DNA of 64,000 nt from Streptomyces bauhiniae. Its GTDB lineage: Bacteria; Actinomycetota; Actinomycetes; Streptomycetales; Streptomycetaceae. A program made the position numbers and the translations under genes. The stretch spans positions 62,001 to 126,000 of the forward strand of contig NZ_SRRT01000007.1 of assembly GCF_004784475.1 (NCBI RefSeq), written 5' to 3'. A model generated the notes under the pieces. It was given only the letters and a program-made list of their open reading frames with translations. It searched no databases and was not told the origin of the DNA. Positions 55,128 to 63,146 of this stretch are shown here, piece by piece. Within the stretch, counting starts at the first letter, position 1; each line of letters begins with the position of its first letter.

Positions 55128-55661
55128 ATGCACTCCGACCGCACCTCCTCCCCCCGGCTCACCGCACCCCACGGGCCGGGCGGCACCGCACCCCGCTTCC
55201 CCGGCGCCGTCGACAACGCGCTGCGCACCGCGGGCTGGCACCCCGGCCGCTGGGACATAAAGCAGGCCGAGATCTGGGCCGACACCCTGCGCGAACACCT
55301 CTCCCCCGCAGGCCACCGGCACGCCGTCTTCCCCGCCGCCGTCGAAGCCTGGGCCGAGTTCGGCGGACTCCACATCACCCCCACCGGCACCGGCCGCCAG
55401 ATCGCCCCGGCCAACCTCCACCTCGACCCGCTCCAGGGCCTGCACCTCGCCCGCACCCTCGGCGACCTCGGCCGCGCCCTGGCCACCGAACTCAGCCCGC
55501 TGGGCGAGGAGACCGACACCGCCGCCCTCCTCGCCATCGACACCCAGGGCCGCGTCTACACCCTCGACCACACCGGCGACTGGTACCTCGGCCCCGACAT
55601 CGACCACGCGCTGACCGCGCTCATCGCCGGCACCCAGCCCGTCCGCCTCACCACCGGCTGA
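55128..55661 (+). CDS. SUKH-3-type immunity-like protein
   Basis: 177 residues with SUKH-3 features (ALRTAGWHPGRWDIKQAEIW; AWAEFGGLHITPTGTG; TELSPLGEETD; LAIDTQGRVYTLDHTGDWYLG). SUKH proteins bind and block partner toxins, so this is the expected antidote of the YwqJ-type deaminase. The ATG has only AGGGCA close upstream, so its translation may depend on coupling. Its last 14 bp overlap the convergent methyltransferase gene, an unusual antisense overlap. Confidence 0.85.
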   Translation: MHSDRTSSPRLTAPHGPGGTAPRFPGAVDNALRTAGWHPGRWDIKQAEIWADTLREHLSPAGHRHAVFPAAVEAWAEFGGLHITPTGTGRQIAPANLHLDPLQGLHLARTLGDLGRALATELSPLGEETDTAALLAIDTQGRVYTLDHTGDWYLGPDIDHALTALIAGTQPVRLTTG

Positions 55662-56601
55662 CCCCCGCCGCGCCCTTCACCGCGAACACCCAGCGGTTGG
55701 CGGCCAGCGCGTCGTCCGGCTCCGGCCGCGGACCCCGCCCATACCGGCGGACATGGTCGTACGGCGTCCCCACCTCGGTCCGCCAGCCCCGGCCCGCCAG
55801 ATCCGCCGCCGAGTCCGGACGCGGATCACCGTCGAACAGCGCCAGCAGATCCACCCCCAGCCGCTCCCGCGCCTCCGCGTACACGGGGCTGTCCCGCACC
55901 GCGCGGGCCTCCTTCAGCAGCTTCACCTCGTAGCCGAGCATGCTGTCCGGCGCGCTCAACTCGTCGACGGTCCGGACGAGTTGGCGTTCAGCGTCCGCCG
56001 GGAGATACAGCAGCAGCCCCTCCGCCAGCCACGCCACCGGCAGCCCCGGGTCCAGACCGGCGCCGAGCAGCGCCGCCGCCCAGTCCCCGCGCAGATCCAC
56101 CGGCACCGGTACCCGCCCGGCCGACGGCACCGCGCCCGCCTCGGCCAGCACCCGCTCCTTGAAGCCGAGCACACCGGGGCGGTCCACCTCCCACACCGTG
56201 CTGCCCGAGGGCCAGTCCAGGCGGAAGGCGCGCGTGTCCAGGCCCGCCCCCAGCAGCACGAACTGCCGGGTACCGGCCCGCGCCGCCGCGCGCAGCGCGT
56301 CGTCCAGCACCCGCGTCCGCAGCCCGAAGTACCGGGCCAGGCGCCCCCACACCGGATCGGCGTCCCCACGCGGCACCTCCTCGGGGGACACCGGCCACCG
56401 CGCCGACACCGGCGCCGCCCGTACGAAGCGCTCGGCGTACGGGTCACGCGCCAGCGCGTCCGGGCGGCGCGCCTCGATCGCCCGCGCCGCCGCCACCAGC
56501 AGCGCGGTCACCCCTACCCCGGCGTCGACTCCGAAGTCACCGGCACCGGACCGGCCGGCCGCATGGACGGTCGTGATGATTCCTCCTCGGTCGAGGGACA
56601 C
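55648..56601 (-). CDS. Class I SAM-dependent methyltransferase (LCMT/TIGR00027 type)
   Basis: 317 residues. SAM motif LLGAGLDTRAFRL; family motifs TALLVAAARAIEARRPD at the front and VWEVDRPGVLGFKE mid-protein; a conserved lid EGLLLYLPADAERQ. Similar enzymes methylate carboxyl or hydroxyl groups on small molecules or polyketides. No ATG exists at the expected place: GTG at 56601 (88 bp inside the upstream hydrolase gene) is the first usable start but its GGAG is 11 nt away; an ATC after GAGGAGGA near 56580 is a non-standard alternative. It closes a three-gene operon. Confidence 0.78.
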   Translation of the reverse strand: MSLDRGGIITTVHAAGRSGAGDFGVDAGVGVTALLVAAARAIEARRPDALARDPYAERFVRAAPVSARWPVSPEEVPRGDADPVWGRLARYFGLRTRVLDDALRAAARAGTRQFVLLGAGLDTRAFRLDWPSGSTVWEVDRPGVLGFKERVLAEAGAVPSAGRVPVPVDLRGDWAAALLGAGLDPGLPVAWLAEGLLLYLPADAERQLVRTVDELSAPDSMLGYEVKLLKEARAVRDSPVYAEARERLGVDLLALFDGDPRPDSAADLAGRGWRTEVGTPYDHVRRYGRGPRPEPDDALAANRWVFAVKGAAGVSRW

Positions 56602-57179
56602 GCGGCCCACAGCTCCGGGTCCGCACGCGTCGTCAGCCGGGCCCCGTACACGCGCTCCATGAACGTGAGGATCACCGGCTCCGGCAGATGCAACGGCGTG
56701 GTGCAGTCCGTCAGCACCGACACCTCGAACCCCTTCTGGAACGCCGTCCGCGCCGTCGCATCCACACACACATCGGTGAACACCCCCGCGAACACCAGCC
56801 GCACCACCCCCCGCTCCCGCAGATACCGCTCGAACCCCTCCGCCAGGAACGCGTCGAAACACGCGTACTTGGTGAACACCCGCTCCCCCGCGGCCGGCAC
56901 CACCCCGTGGAACTCCGCGCCCCGACTGCCCGTCAGGCACTTCGGCCGCTTGCGCCGCGCCCGGTCCCGCCGCCGCCAGCTCGGCCCCTGATGCTCGACG
57001 TCGCCCAGGAAGCGGACGAAGACCACCTCCACCCCGGCCGCCCGCGCCTGCTCCACCACCCCGGCCGCGGCCCCCGCCGCATCCGCCACCACCTGAGGAT
57101 CGCTGCCGTGGCGGGCGGCGGCCGACGCGTCGCAGAAGTCGTTCTGCAGGTCGACCACCACCAGCACCGACCCGCTCAC
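56514..57179 (-). CDS. Isochorismatase-family cysteine hydrolase
   Basis: 221 residues. Catalytic triad visible: Asp in VVVDLQNDFCD, Lys in VFTKYACFDAF, Cys in FTDVCVDATAR. The family hydrolyses amides, isochorismate or nicotinamide; no isochorismate-specific context is seen. The GTG start overlaps the upstream dehydrogenase stop by 4 nt (GTGA), and its 3' end overlaps the methyltransferase start, so all three are tightly coupled. Confidence 0.88.
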   Translation of the reverse strand: MSGSVLVVVDLQNDFCDASAAARHGSDPQVVADAAGAAAGVVEQARAAGVEVVFVRFLGDVEHQGPSWRRRDRARRKRPKCLTGSRGAEFHGVVPAAGERVFTKYACFDAFLAEGFERYLRERGVVRLVFAGVFTDVCVDATARTAFQKGFEVSVLTDCTTPLHLPEPVILTFMERVYGARLTTRADPELWAACPSTEEESSRPSMRPAGPVPVTSESTPG

Positions 57180-58243
57180 GCCCCCGCCACCAGCGCCTCC
57201 GCCCCCAGCCCCGCCAGCACCCCGGCCACCACCTCACCCGTCGACGCCGAACCCCCCACGTCCGCCGTGCACACCCCCCGCGCCGCCAGCCCCGCCAGCG
57301 CGCCCTCCACCGCGGCCACCGCCCCCGCACACCCCGCGTGCCGCTCCGCCACGGCCGCCGCCGCCCGGATCGTCGCCACCGGGTTCACCAGGTCACGGCC
57401 CTCGAGATCGTCCGCCGAGCCGTGCACCGTCTGGAACTCCACCAGCCCCGCCACCTCCGGCAGCAGATGCACGTTCTCCGTGAACCGGCTCTCCTGCCGC
57501 TCACCCCCGAACCGGTCCAGCAGCACCACATGCATGATGTCCGCCCACTCGTTCCCCGCCACCACCACCGTCCGCGGCGGCAGCCCGTGCGCGATCAGAT
57601 CCCGGTTCACCGTGTCCGGCTGGCACAACCGGATCTCCACCCCGTGCCGCTCCGCCGCCCGCCGCACCCAGTCGTCCAGCGCCCCGTCCAGCAGATGGAA
57701 CTTGTACGCCATCACCACCCGCGCCGCCCCGCCCTCGGGCCACACCTGCCGCGCCCGCGCCAGCGCGCAGTCGATCACCTCGTTCGTGATCCCCTCGGCG
57801 AACTCCATCGTCCGCACCACCCGCCCCGGCTCGTGCCGGTTCTCCCCCGTGTAGAACCCCTGCGCCTGATCCCGCACCAGCAGCAGCTCCGGCGCTACCC
57901 CACCCGGCGGACCCCCCAGCCCGTCCACCTTCACCGCACGAAGACGCTGCCGCACCAGATACAACGACTGCGCGTTGACCGCCGTACGGAACACCGCCGA
58001 GACCCCCCGGCCCGCCAGATGCCGGCAGAACCCCTCGTAATGCGCCGCGTCCTCCGCCGTCAGCGCCGCGACCCGCTCCGGCGCCTCACCCCGCAGCGAC
58101 ACATACGAGTGGTAGACCCGCTCCGCACGCTCCACCCGCACCGGCACCCCGTACGCCCCCGCCAGATGCCCCAGCACCCGCTCGAAGACCCCGGCCACCT
58201 CCGCGCCCGTACCCCGCCCCACGGCGAGCCCCACGACCGTCAC
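57176..58243 (-). CDS. Divergent isocitrate/isopropylmalate dehydrogenase family protein
   Basis: 355 residues. Beta-decarboxylating dehydrogenase features: YTGENRHEPGR (substrate binding), KFHLLDGALDD (K of the active site), LCQPDTVNRDLIAHGLPP (metal-binding D region), NEWADIMHV, and TVHGSADDLEGRDLVNPVATI (NAD and C-terminal HGSA motif). The HGSA motif retains the key His. It lacks the strong R-rich substrate motif of LeuB, so substrate likely differs from isopropylmalate. First gene of the operon with cysteine hydrolase and methyltransferase; GTG with GAGGGG upstream. Confidence 0.82.
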   Translation of the reverse strand: MTVVGLAVGRGTGAEVAGVFERVLGHLAGAYGVPVRVERAERVYHSYVSLRGEAPERVAALTAEDAAHYEGFCRHLAGRGVSAVFRTAVNAQSLYLVRQRLRAVKVDGLGGPPGGVAPELLLVRDQAQGFYTGENRHEPGRVVRTMEFAEGITNEVIDCALARARQVWPEGGAARVVMAYKFHLLDGALDDWVRRAAERHGVEIRLCQPDTVNRDLIAHGLPPRTVVVAGNEWADIMHVVLLDRFGGERQESRFTENVHLLPEVAGLVEFQTVHGSADDLEGRDLVNPVATIRAAAAVAERHAGCAGAVAAVEGALAGLAARGVCTADVGGSASTGEVVAGVLAGLGAEALVAGA

Positions 58244-58281
58244 CCCGGACCGCCCCTCTCCCCGAACCGACCCGACGTCCC

Positions 58282-58812
58282 TCAGACCGCCGCGCCCACC
58301 AGGTGGTCCCCCGGAATCCCCGCCTTGTCCGGCGCGTAGAAGTCCTCGATCCCCGCCACCCAGGTCGCCACCGCGATCCGGTCCTCCCCGTCCGGCTCGA
58401 ACGCGTCGAACAGCGCGTCGATGTTCGGGCCCGCGAAACCGATCGCCCGCATCAGCGCCGTGAACAACGGCCGCTCGATCGCCCCGTCGCCGTCCGGGTC
58501 ACCCAGCGCCGCCAGCGCCTCCGCGAACTCCCGCACCGTCCCCGAGAACCGCTCCGGCGCCAGCACACACGCCCGGTACTCCTCCAGCGTGATCCGCCCG
58601 TCCCCGTCCGCGTCCAGCTCCGCCTCCAGCGTCTCCCAGTACCGCTGGAACGCCGCCGACATCCGCGCCCTCGCCCCCTCCCCCGAACCCTCCGCCGCCG
58701 CCGTCACCCGCGACGCCATCAGCTCGAAGTCCTCCGGGTCCAGATGACCGTTGCCGTTCGCGTCGAACAGCGAGAACACCAGCGTCACCCGGTCGATGGC
58801 CTCAGTACGCAT
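58282..58812 (-). CDS. Calerythrin-like EF-hand calcium-binding protein
   Basis: 176 residues. At least three canonical EF loops: DANGNGHLDPEDF (about 18-30), DADGDGRITLEEY (about 68-80), DPDGDGAIERPLF (about 104-116), and a degraded fourth (EPDGEDRIAVATW). Cytosolic and soluble; a Ca2+ sensor or buffer. The ATG at 58812 has GGGGAG upstream; upstream in-frame starts do not. It is 38 bp upstream of the dehydrogenase-led operon on the same strand. Confidence 0.9.
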   Translation of the reverse strand: MRTEAIDRVTLVFSLFDANGNGHLDPEDFELMASRVTAAAEGSGEGARARMSAAFQRYWETLEAELDADGDGRITLEEYRACVLAPERFSGTVREFAEALAALGDPDGDGAIERPLFTALMRAIGFAGPNIDALFDAFEPDGEDRIAVATWVAGIEDFYAPDKAGIPGDHLVGAAV

Positions 58813-58989
58813 GACTCCCCAGACCCTTTCGTCGACTCGCCCCGAACCCCTCGGCACGCACCGACACACTGCGTCTGGAGAGCCCCCCGCATGCCGGACG
58901 GCGGACACGTTCATCCAATGGGTGGATTCAGCACGTACCGAGGATTGGACGGCGAACACGACATAAGCGGCCACCGGAAAACGCGGCCC

Positions 58990-60321
58990 CTAGGCCGCCG
59001 GAATCACCGCCGACACCCGGAAACCACCGGCGTCCGTCGGTCCCGACACGAACACGCCGCCCAGCGCCACGACCCGCTCCCGCATCCCCAGCAGGCCGTT
59101 GCCGCCCGACGGCAGACCCGCCGACGCCGAACCCGGCTCCGGCGGCGAATCGTTCTCCACCTGCATCGCGATCTCCGCCGACCGATGGGCGAGCCGCACA
59201 TACGTCTTCGCACCCGCCGCGTGCTTGTGCACGTTCGTCAACGCCTCCTGCACCACCCGGTACGCGGTCTGCTCCACCTCCGCCGGATACGACCGCAGCT
59301 CACCCTCCACCGACAGCGCCACCACCATCCCGGCCGCCGCCGACTGCCCCACCAGCTCCTCAAGCTCCGACAGCCACGGCCCGTCCACCACGACCACCTC
59401 GGCCGCCGCCTTCGACGCCGCCTCCGCCGCGGCCGCCCCCACCGCCGCCAACGGCACCGGAACCGGCTCCGGCTCCACCCGCCGCCGCACCGCCTCCCCC
59501 GAGTCCCCCGACCGCAGCACCCCGAGCATCTCCCGCAGCTCGGTCAACGCCTGCCGGCCCATGTCCCCGACCAGCGCCGCGTTCCGCACCGCCTTCTCCG
59601 GGTCCTTGCGGGCCACCGCCTGCAACGCCGCCGCGTGCACCACCATCAGACTCACCCGGTGCGCCACCACGTCGTGCATCTCCCGCGCGATCCGCGTGCG
59701 CTCCTCGCTCCGCGCCCACTCCGCGCGCTCCTCCGCACGCTCCGCGAGCAACTGCAGCTCCCGCTCCAGGCTGTCCGCCCGCTCCCGCAGGCTCTCCATC
59801 AGCCGGCGCCGGGCACCCACGTACATCCCCAGCAGCAGCGGCGGCGCCGTCACACCCAGCGACGTGGCCACCGCGGCGAACGGCACGAACCAGTCGCCCA
59901 GCGTCAGATCCCCGCGCGCCATGTCCTGGCGCACCCGCACGAACGTCACGATCATCGTGCCCACCAGCGACATCCCCGCCAGCGACACGATCACCCGGCG
60001 CGGCAGCTCGCACGCCGCCAGCGTGTACAGGCCGACGACGCCCATCAGGAGGCCCATCTCGGCAGGCGTCACCGCGACCGCCACCAGCACCACCGCGACC
60101 GGCCACTTCCGGCGCACCAGCAGCGTCGAACCCGCCAGCAGCCCGAACACCACACCGAGCCACAGCGGCACGCCCGCGTCCCGCGCGAACGGCACGCCCT
60201 CCGCGCCGCACTCCGCCGCCGACGCCAGCCCCAGGCCGACGTCCAGCACCGCACCGCGCCGTCTCTCCCACCACCACGGGCCGGTCGGCGCCCTGGTGTG
60301 GTCTTCCCCCGTCGTGGTCAT
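58990..60321 (-). CDS. NarL-type sensor histidine kinase (orphan)
   Basis: 443 residues. Six or so hydrophobic helices (about 25-170), a coiled coil, HisKA_3 phosphoacceptor H216 in IAREMHDVVAHRVSLM, and a C-terminal HATPase (YRVVQEALTNVHKHA; GGNGLLGMRERV). Autophosphorylates and passes phosphate to a NarL/FixJ-type regulator. None is adjacent, so its partner is elsewhere. The ATG has GGAGG upstream. Downstream of it lies the EF-hand gene, separated by ~180 bp. Confidence 0.9.
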   Translation of the reverse strand: MTTTGEDHTRAPTGPWWWERRRGAVLDVGLGLASAAECGAEGVPFARDAGVPLWLGVVFGLLAGSTLLVRRKWPVAVVLVAVAVTPAEMGLLMGVVGLYTLAACELPRRVIVSLAGMSLVGTMIVTFVRVRQDMARGDLTLGDWFVPFAAVATSLGVTAPPLLLGMYVGARRRLMESLRERADSLERELQLLAERAEERAEWARSEERTRIAREMHDVVAHRVSLMVVHAAALQAVARKDPEKAVRNAALVGDMGRQALTELREMLGVLRSGDSGEAVRRRVEPEPVPVPLAAVGAAAAEAASKAAAEVVVVDGPWLSELEELVGQSAAAGMVVALSVEGELRSYPAEVEQTAYRVVQEALTNVHKHAAGAKTYVRLAHRSAEIAMQVENDSPPEPGSASAGLPSGGNGLLGMRERVVALGGVFVSGPTDAGGFRVSAVIPAA

Positions 60322-60459
60322 GCCCTCCAGCCTACGGGCGCCCCCGGCCCCATTTCCGGTGACTTTCCCCTACCCACCCGGACCACGGACGCCTCCGTCA
60401 CTCGAACTACTGAACTCCACCGTCCGCGCCCCCGGAGCCCCACATTCCGCCCGGACGAT

Positions 60460-61356
60460 ATGCAAATGGCACATTCACCAGGCAAAACCTCCAAGTACGC
60501 CGACTTCGAAAACCTCCGCGCCCAGGCCATCACCCTCCGCCGCCAGGGCATGAGCCTCCGCCAGATCCGCGACCACCTGAAAATCCACAACAACGACCTC
60601 CTCAACCGCCTCGTCCACGGCGAACCGGCCCCGGACTGGACCAAACGCCCCAACGCCAAGGACGACCTCCGGGAGCGGGCCCGGGAACTCCGCCGCCAGG
60701 GCCATACCTACGACCAGATCGAAGCGGCACTGGGCTGCTCGCGCAGCTCGGTGTCGTTGTGGGTGAGAGACCTGCCGAAGCCCGAGCCCCGGGACCCGAC
60801 CGAGCAGGCGAAGCTGGCCGCGCGGAAGAGGTGGGACCACGAGCTGGCCATCCGTGACGACCAGCGCCGCAGGACCAAGGCTGCGGCCACCGCGGAGATC
60901 GGCGCGATGACCCCTCGCGAGCTCTTCATGACAGGCGTGGCCCTGTACTGGGCCGAGGGAGGCAAGGACAAGCCGTACGCCAGGCGCGAGAACGTGCAGT
61001 TCGTCAACAGCGATCCGGGAGTGATCCGGGTGTTCCTCGCCTGGCTCGATCTGCTTGAGGTGGAGCGCGAGCGCCTGCGGTACCGCGTCATGATCCACAT
61101 GACCGCCGACGTCGAGGGCGCACAGCGCTACTGGGCCGGGCTGGTCGGCGTCGACACGTCGGCGTTCCAGCCGACGACCATCAAGAAGCACAACCCGAAG
61201 ACCGTACGTAAGAACGTGGGCGAGGACTACCGGGGTTGCCTGGTGATCAATGTCCTACAGGGTGCCGACCTGTACCGTCGCATCGAAGGGTGGTGGACCG
61301 GCATGGTCGATGCGGTCTCGGGACTTACGCCGCCACTGTCCTCCGGTAAGGTCTGA
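60460..61356 (+). CDS. Two-HTH protein resembling a homing endonuclease, next to tRNA-Gln
   Basis: 298 residues. Two Hin/resolvase-type helix-turn-helices: RRQGMSLRQIRDHLKIHNND (about 29-48) and RRQGHTYDQIEAALGCSRSS (about 80-100). After about residue 150 a segment (ELFMTGVALYWAEGGKDKPY; VQFVNSDPGVIRVFLAWLDL) resembles the first LAGLIDADG block of homing endonucleases. ATG at 60460 has no strong ribosome site. It ends 8 bp before tRNA-Gln. I cannot confirm nuclease activity; its location next to a tRNA could mark a past insertion. Confidence 0.7.
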   Translation: MQMAHSPGKTSKYADFENLRAQAITLRRQGMSLRQIRDHLKIHNNDLLNRLVHGEPAPDWTKRPNAKDDLRERARELRRQGHTYDQIEAALGCSRSSVSLWVRDLPKPEPRDPTEQAKLAARKRWDHELAIRDDQRRRTKAAATAEIGAMTPRELFMTGVALYWAEGGKDKPYARRENVQFVNSDPGVIRVFLAWLDLLEVERERLRYRVMIHMTADVEGAQRYWAGLVGVDTSAFQPTTIKKHNPKTVRKNVGEDYRGCLVINVLQGADLYRRIEGWWTGMVDAVSGLTPPLSSGKV

Positions 61357-61364
61357 CGCAGCGA

Positions 61365-61437
61365 TCCGCCGTAGTGTAATTGGCAGCACGACACCCTTTG
61401 GAGGTGTTCGGTCTAGGTTCGAGTCCTAGCGGCGGAG
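61365..61437 (+). tRNA. tRNA-Gln(TTG)
   Basis: 73 nt. Acceptor arm TCCGCCG pairs with CGGCGGA; anticodon arm ACACC-CTTTGGA-GGTGT gives TTG (reads CAA); T arm AGGTTCGAGTCCT intact. CCA not encoded. Confidence 0.95.
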
Positions 61438-61445
61438 CTGCACTT

Positions 61446-61475
61446 CTGGGTCCTGACAGCACTGTCGGGACCCAG
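61446..61475 (+). terminator. Terminator of tRNA-Gln
   Basis: CTGGGTCCtGACAG (61446-61459) pairs with CTGTCgGGACCCAG (61462-61475); 74 bp before the glmU start. Confidence 0.75.
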
Positions 61476-61548
61476 TCTCATGTCCGCCAAAACACCCCCC
61501 GGTATTCTGCCGCCAGTCACCACCTTCCCAGAGCCGAAAGGCAACTCC

Positions 61549-62997
61549 GTGAGCGCCATTCGCCCGGCAGCCGTCGTCGTTCTCGCAGCGGGTGAGGGCA
61601 CCCGTATGAAGTCGGCCACACCGAAGGTCCTGCACCGGATCTGCGGCCGCTCCCTGGTCGGCCATGTGCTGGCCGCCTCCCGTGAACTGGACCCCGCCGA
61701 GCTGGTGGTGGTCGTCGGCCATGCCCGTGAGCAGGTCGCCGCACACCTCGCCGAGATCGACCCCGAGGTCCGTACGGCCGTGCAGGAGCAGCAGAACGGC
61801 ACCGGGCACGCGGTGCGGATGGCGCTGGAGGAGCTGGGCGGCCCGGTGGACGGCACCGTCGTGGTGGTCTGCGGCGACACCCCCCTGCTGACCTCGGACA
61901 CCCTGGCGGCCCTCACCGGCACGCACCAGGCGGACGGCAACGCCGTGACCGTGCTGACCGCCGAGGTCCCGGACGCGACCGGTTACGGCCGGATCGTGCG
62001 GGACGGCGCGAGCGGCGCGGTGACCGCGATCGTGGAGCACAAGGACGCGACCGACGAGCAGCGGGCGATCGCCGAGATCAACAGCGGTGTCTTCGCGTTC
62101 GACGGCCGGCTGCTGGCGGACGCGCTGAAGCAGGTGCGTACCGACAACAGCCAGGGCGAGGAGTACCTGACCGATGTGCTGGGCATCCTGCGGGCGGCCG
62201 GGCACCGGGTGGGCGCGTCGGTGGCGGGTGACCACCGGGAGATCGCCGGGATCAACAACCGGGTGCAGCTCTCGGAGGCCCGCCGGACGCTGAACGACCG
62301 TCTGCTGACGGCCGCGATGCTGGACGGCGTGACCGTGGTGGACCCGGCGACGACGTGGGTGGACGTGACGGTCGGCTTCGGCCGGGACGCGGTGGTGCAC
62401 CCGGGTACGCAGCTCACCGGTGCGACGCGGATCGAGGAGGGCGCGGAGGTCGGCCCGAACAGCCGCCTGAACGACACGGTGGTGCACGCGGGCGCCCGTG
62501 TGGACAACACGGTGGCGGACGGCGCGGTGGTCGGCGAGGGCGCGACGGTGGGCCCGTACGCGTATCTGCGGCCCGGTACCCGGCTGGGGGTGAAGTCGAA
62601 GGTCGGTACGTACGTGGAGACGAAGAACGCGTCGATCGGTGAGGGGACGAAGGTTCCGCATCTGTCGTACGTGGGGGACGCGACGATCGGTGACTTCACG
62701 AACATCGGCGCGGCGAGCGTGTTCGTGAACTACGACGGTGAGAGCAAGCACCACACGACGGTGGGGTCGCATTGCAAGACCGGTTCGGACAACATGTTTG
62801 TGGCTCCTGTCACGGTCGGGGACGGCGCGTACACCGGCGCGGGGTCCGTGATCAACAAGGATGTGCCGCCCGGTGCGCTGGCCGTGGCCCGTGGTCAGCA
62901 GCGGAATATCGAGGGCTGGGTGGCTCGTAAGCGTCCTGGGAGCGCGTCCGCGAAGGCGGCTCAGGCGGCGTCCCGGCCGGGCGTGGACGAGGGCTGA
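61549..62997 (+). CDS. glmU: Bifunctional UDP-N-acetylglucosamine pyrophosphorylase/glucosamine-1-phosphate N-acetyltransferase
   Basis: 482 residues. Makes UDP-GlcNAc for peptidoglycan. N-terminal uridyltransferase with LAAGEGTRM (12-20) and QNGTGHA; C-terminal left-handed beta-helix acetyltransferase ([50 protein letters not shown]). The GTG at 61549 with AAAGG 7 nt upstream gives the standard N-terminus. Prs follows 149 bp downstream, the usual actinobacterial order. Confidence 0.96.
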   Translation: MSAIRPAAVVVLAAGEGTRMKSATPKVLHRICGRSLVGHVLAASRELDPAELVVVVGHAREQVAAHLAEIDPEVRTAVQEQQNGTGHAVRMALEELGGPVDGTVVVVCGDTPLLTSDTLAALTGTHQADGNAVTVLTAEVPDATGYGRIVRDGASGAVTAIVEHKDATDEQRAIAEINSGVFAFDGRLLADALKQVRTDNSQGEEYLTDVLGILRAAGHRVGASVAGDHREIAGINNRVQLSEARRTLNDRLLTAAMLDGVTVVDPATTWVDVTVGFGRDAVVHPGTQLTGATRIEEGAEVGPNSRLNDTVVHAGARVDNTVADGAVVGEGATVGPYAYLRPGTRLGVKSKVGTYVETKNASIGEGTKVPHLSYVGDATIGDFTNIGAASVFVNYDGESKHHTTVGSHCKTGSDNMFVAPVTVGDGAYTGAGSVINKDVPPGALAVARGQQRNIEGWVARKRPGSASAKAAQAASRPGVDEG

Positions 62998-63146
62998 GGG
63001 AAGGCTCGCCGGAAACGGCTGCGTCAAACACGGCGTACCGTGATAAGTGCACAACCGCACCCCTACCAGCCGATTCGGCCCTCTCGTGCCCCGTCGAGAG
63101 GTCGCTTGGCCGGCGGCTGGCTGAGAACCTCTGAGGAGACAGTGCT

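Noticed and set aside
58303-60459. Long N-terminal extension of the two-HTH protein
   Set aside because: Antisense to the EF-hand and kinase genes; Arg/His/Pro-rich nonsense. The real protein starts near 60460.
61365-61437. Integrated element at tRNA-Gln
   Set aside because: No integrase, no direct repeat of the tRNA 3' end within the window, and housekeeping genes continue on the right side.
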